Origin: Stieleria mannarensis
Lineage (GTDB): Bacteria; Planctomycetota; Planctomycetia; Pirellulales; Pirellulaceae
Assembly: GCF_014154935.1 (NCBI RefSeq)
Contig: NZ_JACEHH010000010.1
Coordinates: 151,185 to 215,184 of the forward strand
Direction: 5' to 3'
DNA: 64,000 bases
The position numbers and the translations under genes are program-made. This document shows, one piece after another, positions 44,183 to 53,580 of this stretch (position 1 is its first letter; every line of letters starts with the position of its first letter). Under the pieces are notes generated by a model that was not told the origin of the DNA, ran no database searches, and saw nothing but the letters and a program-made list of their open reading frames with translations.

Positions 44183-44259
44183 GTAGCGGAATTCGCCAAG
44201 AATTTCGGCTTTTCCCGTGTGGACTGCTGCGAGTCGAAAGCCTTGGCGGCTTCCGCTAC
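44183..44259. repeat. Palindromic repeat, family B
   Basis: GTAGCGGAATTCGCCAAGAA (then TTTCG) faces CGAAAGCCTTGGCGGCTTCC (then GCTAC), arms of 25 bases. It lies in the gap 43942-44276, just past the HtrA stop codon. Confidence 0.8.
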
Positions 44260-44276
44260 GGGTTTTGGGACAGAGC

Positions 44277-45938
44277 CTAGCGGAGGTCCAGCGGCGGCGG
44301 GCGGCGGCCCAGTAGCACGTCAAATTCCATCGCTTGGCCGTCGCGGACGATGTCCAATTGAATGTTGGTGCCGGCCATCGCGTTGCCGATCAATTGCATC
44401 AGGTGATCGACGTTCCGCACGCGTTCTCGGTTCAGCGAAATCACCAAGTCGCCGGGTTTCAATCCGGCCCGCGCCGCCCCGGAACTCTGGTCGGCCAGTG
44501 CGGCGATCATCGCCCCGCGGATGCGATGGTTTTGGTCCTGTAATTGATCATCGGGGACCTCGACCAGCGATACGCCCAGCCAACCCCGCTCGATCGATCC
44601 CGTTTCTCGCAGCTGCAAATAGATCTTTTTGGCGATGCCGCTGGGGATCGCAAAACTGACGCCCTGGTAGGTGTCGCCGACGATGGCGGTGTTGATTCCG
44701 ATCAGCGTGCCGCGTGAATCGACCAGCGGTCCGCCGCTGTTGCCCGGGTTGACCGCCACATCGCTTTGCATGAAATCCTGGTACCGGTCCTTGGCCCGGA
44801 CCACGCGGTGTTTGCCGCTCAGGATCCCGAAGGTGACGGTGCGGTCCAGACCGAAGGGGCTGCCGATCGCCCAGACGGGAGAGCCCACCCGAATTCGCTC
44901 GCTATCGCCCCAGGGGATCGGGATCAAGCGATCGGCGTTGACCTTCAGCACCGCCAAGTCGGTCAATTCGTCGGTGCCGACGATCACGGCATCGACTGTC
45001 CGGCCGTCGCTAAGGGTGACGGCGATCTGGTCGCTGGCGGCGACGACGTGGCGGTTGGTTAGGATGTAACCGTCAGCGTCAACGACAACTCCACTGCCCT
45101 GGTCGGAGATCAGGATCGCCGGTGCGCCGGGCACGTCATGGTGAGCGACCGCTTGGTGGTCGGTGCGATGGATGTCGATGTGGACCACGCTGGGACCGGC
45201 CGCCGCATTGACCATCTGGTAGGCCTGGCTGAGCGTGTCCAGGGAGACGTTTTTCAGGCCTTCGCCGGCGACTTCGAATTCCGCCCGCAGCTGTCCGCGG
45301 TGTTGTGCGTATCGGATTTCTTCGACGATCCCCGGCAGGATGTAGCGGGCCGTGCCCAGCATCGCCAGGACGGTCGCCAACATCACCACGCCGTGCCGCA
45401 CGGGATCATTGCGGCGGGCGTGCTGGCGATGTTTCGTGGTGATCGAAATCGATTCGGTTTCGGTGATCGATTCCGGGGCGGGAGTGACGACGATGTCCGA
45501 AGTATCGATGTCCGTGATTTCGGTGTCTGTCATTTCCGCGGTTGGGATTTCCGCCTCCGCCTGGGGCTCGAAGTGCGGGCGGGGCGGGCCGGCGGTTCGG
45601 GGGTGAAACCGATGGAACACCAGCGTGCGGGTCGGATCGATGTTCTCCACCTCGATCGGTTCGGCTGGCGGCAGGTCGCTGGCCGGCAGGTCACTGGCCG
45701 GCAGGTCACTGGCCGGCAGGTCACTGGCCGGCAGGTCACTGGCCGGCAGGTCACTGGGGCGATCCGCAGCCGATGGGGCGGTCGACAAGCGGTCCGTTTC
45801 GGGCGATGGCGGGTCGCCGGCGGAAGTGTGCGGGTCGCCGGCGGAAGTGTGCGGGTCGCTGGCGGAAGTGTGCTGTGGGGAACCAGCGAGTTCGTCGGAG
45901 GGCGGTTCAGGCTGCGGGCCTTCTGGCGGTCGGTCCAT
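44277..45938 (-). CDS. HtrA/Deg-family serine protease with PDZ domain
   Basis: 553 residues from the ATG at 45938. The N-terminal 170 residues are low complexity and include in-frame tandem expansions: TSAGDPH (21-bp units) and five or six ASDLP (15-bp units). One membrane helix follows (about 184-204, VVMLATVLAMLGTARYIL), so the protease should face the periplasm. The trypsin-like domain has the full triad: H297 (TNRHVV), D327 (TDLAVLKV) and S401 (GNSGGP). A C-terminal PDZ domain covers about 440-550 (GAARAGLKPGDLVISLN). Envelope protein quality control is the probable role. Confidence 0.95.
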   Translation of the reverse strand: MDRPPEGPQPEPPSDELAGSPQHTSASDPHTSAGDPHTSAGDPPSPETDRLSTAPSAADRPSDLPASDLPASDLPASDLPASDLPASDLPPAEPIEVENIDPTRTLVFHRFHPRTAGPPRPHFEPQAEAEIPTAEMTDTEITDIDTSDIVVTPAPESITETESISITTKHRQHARRNDPVRHGVVMLATVLAMLGTARYILPGIVEEIRYAQHRGQLRAEFEVAGEGLKNVSLDTLSQAYQMVNAAAGPSVVHIDIHRTDHQAVAHHDVPGAPAILISDQGSGVVVDADGYILTNRHVVAASDQIAVTLSDGRTVDAVIVGTDELTDLAVLKVNADRLIPIPWGDSERIRVGSPVWAIGSPFGLDRTVTFGILSGKHRVVRAKDRYQDFMQSDVAVNPGNSGGPLVDSRGTLIGINTAIVGDTYQGVSFAIPSGIAKKIYLQLRETGSIERGWLGVSLVEVPDDQLQDQNHRIRGAMIAALADQSSGAARAGLKPGDLVISLNRERVRNVDHLMQLIGNAMAGTNIQLDIVRDGQAMEFDVLLGRRPPPLDLR

Positions 45939-46231
45939 GATGGAGCTCGGTCCCACACGCAAACGGACGGAAAACGGAAAGCACATATTCTAGCGCGACA
46001 GGATTACCGTTCGGCAAGTTTTTTTCTGCAAATCGGCAGCAAATCCGTTTCTGCCGGCGGAAAAACCGGTTCGGGTGGCTCGCCTTCGGTCACGCTTTGC
46101 GCGACAATTGGCGTTTGCTTTGCGGGTGACGCAGACCGTACCGGGGCCAGCCAAACGGTGTCCCGAGGGGTATGCTGTCGGGCGCAAACAAGAACTGACC
46201 GCACCTTTCGTATTTCGGATCCTGATCCCTT

Positions 46232-48175
46232 ATGGCTTCTTCAGCGGCACGTGACACCTCTTCGGCTCGCGAGACGATCTACCAGGCAATCTCTGCGATT
46301 CGGCTGGTCGACCCCCACACGCACATCAATCCGCACTCGCCCGCATCAACCACGTTGGCGGACATCTTGGGGTACCACTACTACACCGAATTGGTCCACT
46401 CGGCGGGGATGCCGCGGCAGGAGATCGAGGAACCCGGCATCGGACCCCGCGAGCTGGTGCGGCGAATGGTTCACGGCCTGGGCAACATCACCAACACCGC
46501 CAACTACCACTGGTTGCTGCAGATCTGTCGCGAGTTTTTTGATTTCACCGACGACGCGATCACGCCGGACAATTGGGAATCGTTGTACGACGCCGCGGAA
46601 GAGAAAATGAACGGCGCCGGCTGGGCGCAAACCGTGCTGGACCACAGCAATGTCGAAGCGGTTTTTTTGACCAATGACTTCGACGATGAACTGGAGGGTT
46701 TTGACACCAGCACCTACATCCCCTGTCTTCGCACCGACGACCTGGTGTTCCATCTGGCCAAACCGGAGGTCCGGGGGCGACTGGAGCGTTGCAGCGGCGT
46801 GCCGCTGGACGGAACCCTGGGATCGTTGCGTGCGGCGCTGGAACAACGGTTCGAACACTTCGTCTCCCACGGCGCCCGGGCCTGTGCGATTTCGATCCCG
46901 CCGACCTTCCAGCCCACGATGGTCGACGACGGTGCGGCCCAAAACGCGTTGGATCATGTCCTGCGCCACGACACCCAGGCCGAAGACGCACAGCGGGACG
47001 CGCTGTCGCGACGTGTCTTTTGGACGCTCGCCGAATTGTGCGATCAATACGGATTGCCGTTCGATTTGATGATCGGCGTCAACCGCGGCGTCTATCCCTC
47101 CGGCGTCTTCCAAGGTCAAGACCTGTATGACAGTCGCGTCTCATTGATCCAATACAAGGAACTGTTCAACGCGTTCCCCAAGGTCAAGTTTCCGATCTCG
47201 GTGCTGGCCAGCGTGACCAACCAGGAACTGGTCAGTTACAGCTGGATCTTTCCCAACGTGCTGACCAACGGACATTGGTGGTACAGCAACACGCCGTCGT
47301 TCATTCACCGTGATGCGGCGGCGCGGTTGGAAGCGGTGCCACGCAACAAACAGATCGCGTACTACAGCGACGCGTACAAGTTGGAATTCGTGTTGCCCAA
47401 GTTTGACATGTACCGTCGCATCTTGTCACGCGTGCTGGCGGACGAATTCGTCGGCGAAAACGGTTGGAGCGAAGAGAAGGCGATTCAGCTGGGCCGTCAG
47501 GTGTTGCGTGGCAACGTCGATGAAGTCTTTCGGTCGCCGTTGATCGACGCGGATTCCATCGACGATTCAAACGACGCAGCCGATTCACCGATCGTCGTCG
47601 CGACGTCTGGCGGTGAAGGTGAATTGGGCTTGGCCGACGACGATTCGGAACTGTCGGCGTTCCTGGCCAGCGACTCCGATGCCGGCGACTCCGATGCCGG
47701 CGACGAGCACGACGGGTTTGCGACGGTCACCGATGACTCCGATCGCACGGTCGGGTCGGAGAGTTTTGGCAAGGTCGATCCCTTGGCCGAAACGGTCAAC
47801 GCGTCGGACGACGAATTGGGGTTCTTGGACCCGATTCCGACCGCCGAGGAGATCGATGCGGCGGAGGTGGCTGATGTGGTGTTGGAAGACGCCTCCAGTG
47901 ATTTTGATGCCGCCACGCTTGATGCGGAGATCGATCCGAGCCCGCTGGACGTCGGCGACCTGTTGGGAGAACGAGACGAGAATCCGACCGGTCCGGATGC
48001 CCCCGGTTCCAACATCCATCCGTTGGCCGCCGACGGAGAATTCACCCCCGATAGCGACTCGATGAAACTCAAGCCCGATCCGATGACCGGCGAGTTGCAT
48101 TTTCCCGTCGGCGAAGACGAAGGTGGCGATGAGGATCAAGGCGGGTTCGGTGCCGGCGTGTTCGACAAGTCGTGA
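46232..48175 (+). CDS. Uronate-isomerase-like amidohydrolase with acidic tail
   Basis: 647 residues. The first 430 resemble the glucuronate isomerase (UxaC) branch of the amidohydrolase superfamily: metal-binding DPHTHINPH at 27-35, HGARACAISIPPTF, FPISVLASVTNQELVSYSWI, NGHWWYSNTPSF and YYSDAYKLEFVLPKFDMYRRIL. It would interconvert hexuronates or act on a related sugar acid. The last 200 residues are a very acidic, low-complexity tail (DSDAGDSDAGDE and similar) that is not a normal part of the family. It stands alone on plus, divergent from the HtrA gene; no other uronate genes are near. Substrate uncertain. Confidence 0.85.
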   Translation: MASSAARDTSSARETIYQAISAIRLVDPHTHINPHSPASTTLADILGYHYYTELVHSAGMPRQEIEEPGIGPRELVRRMVHGLGNITNTANYHWLLQICREFFDFTDDAITPDNWESLYDAAEEKMNGAGWAQTVLDHSNVEAVFLTNDFDDELEGFDTSTYIPCLRTDDLVFHLAKPEVRGRLERCSGVPLDGTLGSLRAALEQRFEHFVSHGARACAISIPPTFQPTMVDDGAAQNALDHVLRHDTQAEDAQRDALSRRVFWTLAELCDQYGLPFDLMIGVNRGVYPSGVFQGQDLYDSRVSLIQYKELFNAFPKVKFPISVLASVTNQELVSYSWIFPNVLTNGHWWYSNTPSFIHRDAAARLEAVPRNKQIAYYSDAYKLEFVLPKFDMYRRILSRVLADEFVGENGWSEEKAIQLGRQVLRGNVDEVFRSPLIDADSIDDSNDAADSPIVVATSGGEGELGLADDDSELSAFLASDSDAGDSDAGDEHDGFATVTDDSDRTVGSESFGKVDPLAETVNASDDELGFLDPIPTAEEIDAAEVADVVLEDASSDFDAATLDAEIDPSPLDVGDLLGERDENPTGPDAPGSNIHPLAADGEFTPDSDSMKLKPDPMTGELHFPVGEDEGGDEDQGGFGAGVFDKS

Positions 48176-48202
48176 CTGACGGGCCGCTCGCTTGATTTAC
48201 TG

Positions 48203-48279
48203 GTAGCGGAACTCGCCAAGAGTTTCGCGGTGGCGCGGCGACGCCGCGCGGGGCCGAAAGCCTTGGCGGCTTCCGCTAC
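48203..48279. repeat. Palindromic repeat, family B
   Basis: GTAGCGGAACTCGCCAAGAG (then TTTCG) faces CGAAAGCCTTGGCGGCTTCC (then GCTAC); an inner GGCGCGGCG/CGCCGCGC stem is also present. It lies between the convergent uronate-isomerase-like and DUF1559 genes. Confidence 0.85.
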
Positions 48280-48291
48280 GCCAGGAACCGG

Positions 48292-49398
48292 TCACTCAAG
48301 CCCCTCCAGCGGTGCGTCGCTGTGGGCATCGTTGGGTGCCAACAGCGATTGATAGACGCGGTAATCAACGGTTTCGCTCAGGAACCGCAACGATCCGTCG
48401 GCCAGCACGATGTTCACGCCGCCGGGGTGCAGCGAACTCGGCCGAGCGAGGTCGTGGGCGTTGGCTTGCGTCAATTCCAGTGCTTCGATCGGACGCCCGG
48501 CGATCGTGGAATTGATGCGGTGGATCGGATTGATCGCGGGCAATCCGCTCGAGGGATCATCGGATTCTCGGTGCCAAACAATGCCTTGCGTGTACCGGCA
48601 CGTCGGTTCATACGACACACGCTCTTGGCCTTCCCGCAGGACGAGGTCTTTGGCATCGATGAACCCCGCGCGGTGCCACGGCATCGCTTGCAGGTTCTCG
48701 GTGAACAGCAGCGTGTTGGAAAGTCCGTCCGCGATGTCGTCGAAACGAACGTCGGGGCCGAGCGGAACGGTGTCGCCGTTGGGATCGCGTCCCGGGTACC
48801 TGTTGTTGAACACGCCGTTGGCCACGGCCATCGAACGTATAAATTGCGGACTCATCAACGGTGCGTGCATGCCTGCGTTGCAGGCGTAGCTGTTTTCACC
48901 AGGAATCGCAGGTCGACCCGCCGCCTCCGGGCATTGCAGGATGCTGATCGACGCGGCAATCGATTGATTGAATCCGATGCCGGCGCGACCGTCGGTCAAC
49001 GGGCCTCGGGCTGCGAATGCAATCGGATACTTGTTTAAGGACCAACGCTCATAGAGGGCTTGCTGATCGAGATAGGGCAGCAGGGAGACGACCCAGGAGC
49101 CGACTTTTTCGTGCGGATGGGTGCCAACGAAAGCGGCGTCGGACGTTTTTGAGGTGGAGGAAATTGGGCCTGGTCGCCAAACGCCATGCCCTTGAACGTA
49201 TCCCGGCAATCGGCCTCGAGCGGAATCAAAGACCTGTGCAGCCAGTCCGAGTTGTTTGAGGTTGTTTTTGCACACGACCGTGGGGGCGTGGCGTCTTGTC
49301 TTGCTGATGGCCGGCAATAAAAGTCCCACCAGCATCACGGTCGCGACGCCCAAGAAGATGACGTCGATCGCTTTGAGTCCCCGTTTTGAACGAGCCAA
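48292..49398 (-). CDS. DUF1559-family protein without prepilin leader
   Basis: 368 residues. The start is a TTG at 49398, with GAGGA about 8 bases upstream. One N-terminal membrane helix (AIDVIFLGVATVMLVGLLLP) lacks the GFTLVE cleavage motif. The DUF1559 body follows: CKNNLKQLGLAAQVFDSARG, WVVSLLPYLDQQALYERW, DDIADGLSNTLLFTENL and the C-terminal HPGGVNIVLADGSLRFLSE. It is membrane-anchored, facing out. Function unknown, as for the family. Confidence 0.9.
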   Translation of the reverse strand: MARSKRGLKAIDVIFLGVATVMLVGLLLPAISKTRRHAPTVVCKNNLKQLGLAAQVFDSARGRLPGYVQGHGVWRPGPISSTSKTSDAAFVGTHPHEKVGSWVVSLLPYLDQQALYERWSLNKYPIAFAARGPLTDGRAGIGFNQSIAASISILQCPEAAGRPAIPGENSYACNAGMHAPLMSPQFIRSMAVANGVFNNRYPGRDPNGDTVPLGPDVRFDDIADGLSNTLLFTENLQAMPWHRAGFIDAKDLVLREGQERVSYEPTCRYTQGIVWHRESDDPSSGLPAINPIHRINSTIAGRPIEALELTQANAHDLARPSSLHPGGVNIVLADGSLRFLSETVDYRVYQSLLAPNDAHSDAPLEGLE

Positions 49399-49507
49399 TG
49401 AACTGATCCTCGCCGAGTGTTGCGTTTGCCTTTAGACATCGTAACAGGACGGCGGCGCGATGGCTTGATTTTGTAAGGAGGCAGGTTCAAGGATCGGACG
49501 GAGGTTC

Positions 49508-49582
49508 ACCCACGGATGGCAAAGCGTACCCACGGATGAAAAGCAGCCTGGGATCCGTGGGTACGCTTTGCCATCCGTGGGT
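49508..49582. repeat. Perfect 30-bp inverted repeat
   Basis: Bases 49508-49537 (ACCCACGGATGGCAAAGCGT, then ACCCACGGAT) are perfectly complementary to 49553-49582, with a 15-base loop. Each arm itself carries two ACCCACGGAT copies. It lies in the 434-base gap before leuA; nothing else was recognised there. Confidence 0.95.
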
Positions 49583-49832
49583 TTTCTTTCTCACGAGTGA
49601 CATCAGCCGATTGGCGCAAGCGTTCGGGCCTCAGCGTCTATTGAGCCCCCAGTGTTGAAGGAGCCCGTAGGCTGGCGCCAAACGGCTGATCCCAAGAGGG
49701 TTTCGCGGAATCGAAAACGCCAGATTCCTGCGAACGAAAATGGGAACGAATCGAACGATCTTGTGCAGCCCAGACGGAGCCTGGGATCAAATCTTGCCAA
49801 AGCGGCATGCACAGCATGCCCTACGACGCGCG

Positions 49833-51422
49833 TCACTCCGCGGCGATGCGGTTGATGGCGTTCAGCATGGCCAGAATCGTGCTTTCCACGCTGTCGGTGC
49901 TGACGCCGGTGCCGCGATACAGTCGTCCCTTGTGTTCGACTTCCAAATTGACTTCGCCGATCGCGTCGCGGCCGAGCGTGGCGCTGCGGACGCGGTAGTC
50001 CTTGCAGACCAACTGCACGCCGGTGATCTGTTCGACCGCCCAGAACGCGGCATCGATCGGTCCGTCACCCTCGGTGACTTCGGCGGACTTTTCTTCGGCC
50101 CCGTCGCTGAGTGTCAACTTGACGCGCGGCCCCTGCTGTTTGGTGCATGTGACTTCGTAATCGACCAACGACCAGGTCTGTCCGCCGCTGGTGCTGATCT
50201 TCTGTTGGACCAGCGCGATGATGTCGCCGTCGTAGATTTCCTTTTTCTTGTCGGCCAGCAACTTGAACTGTTCGAAGACGGCATTCAGTTCCTCGCCGTC
50301 GATGTGGAAGCCGAGTGTTTTGGCGCGGTCGGCCAACGCGGCGCGGCCGCTGTGTTTGCCCAGCACCAAGTCCGTCTTGGCGAACCCGACTTCTTCGGGC
50401 GACATGATTTCATAGGTGCTGCGTTCCTTCAGCATCCCGTCTTGGTGGATCCCCGATTCGTGTGCGAACGCATTGCGACCGACGATGGCTTTGTTGCGTT
50501 GCACGCTGATCCCGGTGACTTTGCTGACCAGTCGGCTGACCGGGACCAACCGCTGGGAATTGATCCGGGTGGTGCAGTCATAGAAATCGCCGCGGGTCTT
50601 CATCGCCATCACGACTTCTTCCAGGGCGGCATTGCCGGCGCGTTCGCCGATGCCGTTGATGGTGCATTCGATCTGGCCCGCCCCGGCGGCGACGGCTGCC
50701 AGACTGTTGGCCACCGCCATCCCCAAGTCGTCGTGGCAATGGGTGCTCAAGACCGCTTTGTCCATGTTGGGCACGCGGTTGCGGAGCATGTCAAAGATCT
50801 TGAAGATCTCCGCGGGCGTGACATAGCCCACCGTGTCGGGCACGTTGATGGTCGTCGCCCCGGCGTCGATCGCCGCTTCGACCACCCGGCACAGAAAATC
50901 GTGTTCGGTGCGGCAGGCGTCTTCGGGCGAGAATTCGACGTCGCCGCATTTGCTGACGGCCAATTTGACTCCGTCGACGGCTCGCTGGACGATCTCGTCG
51001 GGCGTCATCCGCAACTTGAACTCGCGGTGGATCGCGCTGGTCGCCAAGAACACGTGGATGCGAGATTGTTCGGCGTTCTGGACCGCTTCGGCCGCCCGCA
51101 AGATGTCCTTGTCATTGCAGCGGGCCAATCCGCAGATCGTGGAACCCTTGATGGTTTCGGCGATCTGTTTGACCGCATCGAAATCGCCGGGCGAAGCGAT
51201 CGGGAAACCGGCTTCGATCACGTCGACGCCCAAGTCGGCCAGTGCGTGGGCAACCTCCAGCTTTTCGGCCAAATTCATACTCGCGCCGGGCGATTGCTCT
51301 CCGTCGCGAAGTGTGGTGTCAAAGATACGAATCTGACGCTGGGATTGGGGAGTGGTTTGTGGCACGGCTTCGCGGGGTGCGGTCGGAGAGTCGGGGGTGG
51401 CGGATTCCATGACGGTGTCCAT
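49833..51422 (-). CDS. leuA: 2-isopropylmalate synthase
   Basis: Condenses acetyl-CoA with 2-oxoisovalerate, the committed step of leucine synthesis. 529 residues from the ATG at 51422. Motifs are [35 protein letters not shown], the metal-binding [30 protein letters not shown] and [16 protein letters not shown]. The C-terminal third is the LeuA dimer regulatory domain ([20 protein letters not shown]), where leucine inhibits. It is monocistronic, with a terminator separating it from flhB upstream. Confidence 0.97.
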   Translation of the reverse strand: MDTVMESATPDSPTAPREAVPQTTPQSQRQIRIFDTTLRDGEQSPGASMNLAEKLEVAHALADLGVDVIEAGFPIASPGDFDAVKQIAETIKGSTICGLARCNDKDILRAAEAVQNAEQSRIHVFLATSAIHREFKLRMTPDEIVQRAVDGVKLAVSKCGDVEFSPEDACRTEHDFLCRVVEAAIDAGATTINVPDTVGYVTPAEIFKIFDMLRNRVPNMDKAVLSTHCHDDLGMAVANSLAAVAAGAGQIECTINGIGERAGNAALEEVVMAMKTRGDFYDCTTRINSQRLVPVSRLVSKVTGISVQRNKAIVGRNAFAHESGIHQDGMLKERSTYEIMSPEEVGFAKTDLVLGKHSGRAALADRAKTLGFHIDGEELNAVFEQFKLLADKKKEIYDGDIIALVQQKISTSGGQTWSLVDYEVTCTKQQGPRVKLTLSDGAEEKSAEVTEGDGPIDAAFWAVEQITGVQLVCKDYRVRSATLGRDAIGEVNLEVEHKGRLYRGTGVSTDSVESTILAMLNAINRIAAE

Positions 51423-51509
51423 CAATAGGGTTCGGATAGTATGGGAAACAGGGGGCGTTTAAAAAACACGGGGATCCCAAAAACCCGGGGCCTTCGTCGG
51501 AACAACAAA

Positions 51510-51539
51510 AAAACCCGAGTCCTCGGGGACTCGGGTTTT
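51510..51539 (-). terminator. Rho-independent terminator after flhB
   Basis: Perfect 13-bp stem AAAACCCGAGTCC / GGACTCGGGTTTT with a TCGG loop. On minus it is followed by TTTTTTTGTTG, ending the fliP-fliQ-fliR-flhB transcript before leuA. Confidence 0.9.
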
Positions 51540-51789
51540 CGCTGTGTTTTCGTTTGATTCCGCGTGTCAGCGGTTTGTCAATCGAAGCGTGCAAACCTTC
51601 ATCTCCCGCCCGTCTGGCAGTAGCAGTAGGAGTAGTAGAAGGGTTAGCAAGCTAATGTTCATGCGGTGTAGCGTAGATCAGGGGGCCCGGGGGCGTCAAG
51701 TCAATTTGCTCAGCAACTCCGACGCGGAAGTCCGCCGGCGGGTTCGCGCCGGCTACCGGTCGGGACGCGCCGGCCAGCGGGTTGCGTCG

Positions 51790-51855
51790 ACGTAGCTACG
51801 CTCGCCAGAGCGTGGAGAACGCCTGGAGCCCACTTTCTGGCGAAGGTAGCTACGT
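51790..51855. repeat. Palindromic repeat, family E
   Basis: ACGTAGCTACGCTCGCCAGA at the left and CTTTCTGGCGAAGGTAGCTA at the right, close to 26677-26740. It ends 12 bases before the flhB stop codon, where the missing FlhB C-terminal domain would be encoded. Confidence 0.85.
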
Positions 51856-51866
51856 TTGACCGGCGC

Positions 51867-52610
51867 CTACGCCACCCCCTGCACCGCTTGCGTCCTCGCA
51901 CTTGCCGCGGGGGCCGCCCGTTGGGCGTCCCGCATTTCCTCGCGCAGCTCTTGTTCGGTCATCATCAAATCGCGTTCGTGTTGCCATCGGGCCAACGCGT
52001 AATCCACGCTGGCCAGGGCCAGCAGCGTGGCGCCCATCCAAAAACAGCATCCGATCAAGGTGTCAAAGATGGTCGTCGCGATCGCGGCCATCGGCAGCTG
52101 GGTCACGCCGATCAAGGCCGGCAGACTGTAGCGGACCACTCCGATGGCGACGGCGCTGACGGCGATCAGTTTCAGCAGCGTGATGGCGAATCGCCCCAGC
52201 GAACGCGCCGAGGTCATCGATTGCAGCCGCGCCCCAGGCGAGATCCGGTCCAGGGATGGAGCCAGTTTGGACGGCGTCATCATCACACCGGTCTGCAGCA
52301 GATTCAACGCGACGCCGCACATCAGCATCGCGACCAGCATCGGCAGCAACATCGTTCCGGCCGCCGCAAACGCTTTGAGGATTTGGCGCTGAGATTCCCA
52401 TGTATCCATCGACAGCGCGACCGGTTGGCTGAAGGAATCGGTCAATGACGCGGTCAGCGATTGTGCTAACCCGGGACCGAACCACGACAGCAAACACGTC
52501 ATCACCAGCAAGGAACCGGCAGAGACCACGTCGCTGCTGCGCGGTGCCCTGCCCTGCTCTTTCGCTTGCTTGCGTCGGCGTGGAGTCGGCGGATGAATTT
52601 TTTCGGACAT
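51867..52610 (-). CDS. flhB: Flagellar export protein FlhB lacking its C-terminal domain
   Basis: FlhB normally switches export from hook to filament substrates after its cytoplasmic domain cuts itself at NPTH. This 247-residue product has the N-terminal basic PTPRRRKQAKEQGRAPRSSDV, four membrane helices and the linker YALARWQHERDLMMTEQELREEMRD, but then stops after about 20 alanine-rich residues. The NPTH site and the rest of FlhB-C (about 100-130 residues) are absent, and no such motif is in any frame up to leuA. A family E palindrome directly follows. EQGRAPRS is encoded over a copy of the polar G-rich motif. It lies 3 bases past the fliR stop codon. Confidence 0.9.
   Translation of the reverse strand: MSEKIHPPTPRRRKQAKEQGRAPRSSDVVSAGSLLVMTCLLSWFGPGLAQSLTASLTDSFSQPVALSMDTWESQRQILKAFAAAGTMLLPMLVAMLMCGVALNLLQTGVMMTPSKLAPSLDRISPGARLQSMTSARSLGRFAITLLKLIAVSAVAIGVVRYSLPALIGVTQLPMAAIATTIFDTLIGCCFWMGATLLALASVDYALARWQHERDLMMTEQELREEMRDAQRAAPAASARTQAVQGVA
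52545..52560 (-). other. KOPS-like polar motif
   Basis: GTGCCCTGCCCTGCTC on plus, G-rich on minus, in the FlhB N-terminal codons. One octamer. Confidence 0.6.
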
Positions 52611-52613
52611 CGA

Positions 52614-53405
52614 TTACTGCAGCCCCAGCCTCGTGATCGCGTTGGAAAGTTCGGTTTCAAACACCAGGCCGGCCGATCCGATCGTCAATGCCATCAGCAA
52701 CAGCGCCGCCATCACGTTGATGTTCAATCCGATCGCCAAGACATTCAATTGTGGCACGGTCCGGCTGACCAACGCCACGACCAAATTGGTCAGCATCACG
52801 CAGGCGACCACCGGCGCGGCGACGCGAAGGCCCGATTCGATGCCGATCGCCAGATGGTCGATCACCAACGCGGAGAGCGTTTGATCAATTGAAACGGTCA
52901 TCGGCGGGAACCGGTGAAAGCTGGTCAGCAACGCATCGATCAGCAAGCGATGCCCGCCGACGGCGAACAGGACGGCCGTCACCAACAGCCCCAGCAACCG
53001 CGAAAGTTGCGGGACGGGCTCGCCGCTGGACGGATCGGCGGTTTGCGCCAACTGCATGCCCGTCGCGTTGGAAATCAGTTCGCCGGCCAGGGAGACGCCC
53101 GAGACCAGCAGTTGAACGACGCCACCGATGATCATCCCAAAGATGACTTCGCGTCCGGCGGAAAAGAGGATCTCGATTCCGGCAAGCTCGGTTCCGGCAG
53201 AGGGAATCGCGGCGCCGACGCCGGGGACCAGCACCAGCGTGATCGCGAGTACCAACAGCACGCGAATTCGCATCGGCAGCTCGCTGGAAAGGACCGGCAG
53301 CGCGGCGACCAGTCCACCGAGCCGACACGCGACCATCGCAGAGACCATCAGCTGGTGCAGCAGCCATTGTCCGGTCACGTCGCCGAGCGTGTCGTAGAAA
53401 TTCAT
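52614..53405 (-). CDS. fliR: Flagellar export protein FliR
   Basis: Part of the FliPQR export gate at the inner membrane. 263 residues with about six membrane helices; family segments are VACRLGGLVAALPVLSSELP, EVIFGMIIGGVVQLLVSGVS, GELISNATGMQLAQ and the C-terminal PQLNVLAIGLNINVMAAL. Start is the ATG at 53405. It lies upstream of flhB with a 3-base gap, but is separated from fliQ by an array of palindromic repeats. Confidence 0.95.
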   Translation of the reverse strand: MNFYDTLGDVTGQWLLHQLMVSAMVACRLGGLVAALPVLSSELPMRIRVLLVLAITLVLVPGVGAAIPSAGTELAGIEILFSAGREVIFGMIIGGVVQLLVSGVSLAGELISNATGMQLAQTADPSSGEPVPQLSRLLGLLVTAVLFAVGGHRLLIDALLTSFHRFPPMTVSIDQTLSALVIDHLAIGIESGLRVAAPVVACVMLTNLVVALVSRTVPQLNVLAIGLNINVMAALLLMALTIGSAGLVFETELSNAITRLGLQ

Positions 53406-53418
53406 CGAGCAAAACTCA

Positions 53419-53573
53419 GTGGGATAGGCTTCCAGCCTGTCGATATTGGATGTGGGATAGGCTTCTAGCCTGTCGATGCTGGATGTGGGATAGGCTTCTA
53501 GCCTGTCGATGCTGGATGTGGGATAGGCTTCCAGCCTGTCGATGCTGAGTGACAGGCTGGAAGCCTATCCCAC
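53419..53573. repeat. Family D array within the flagellar operon
   Basis: Four direct 33-bp units starting GTGGGATAGGCTTC(C/T)AGC (53419, 53452, 53485, 53518) and one inverted copy ending 53573. The last unit and the inverted copy form a long hairpin. It lies between fliQ and fliR, which would otherwise be contiguous. Confidence 0.95.
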
Positions 53574-53580
53574 CATTCTG

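Noticed and set aside
53419..53573. CRISPR-like array
   Set aside because: The 33-bp units are direct copies without distinct spacers, include an inverted copy, and belong to a dispersed palindromic family; no cas genes are near.
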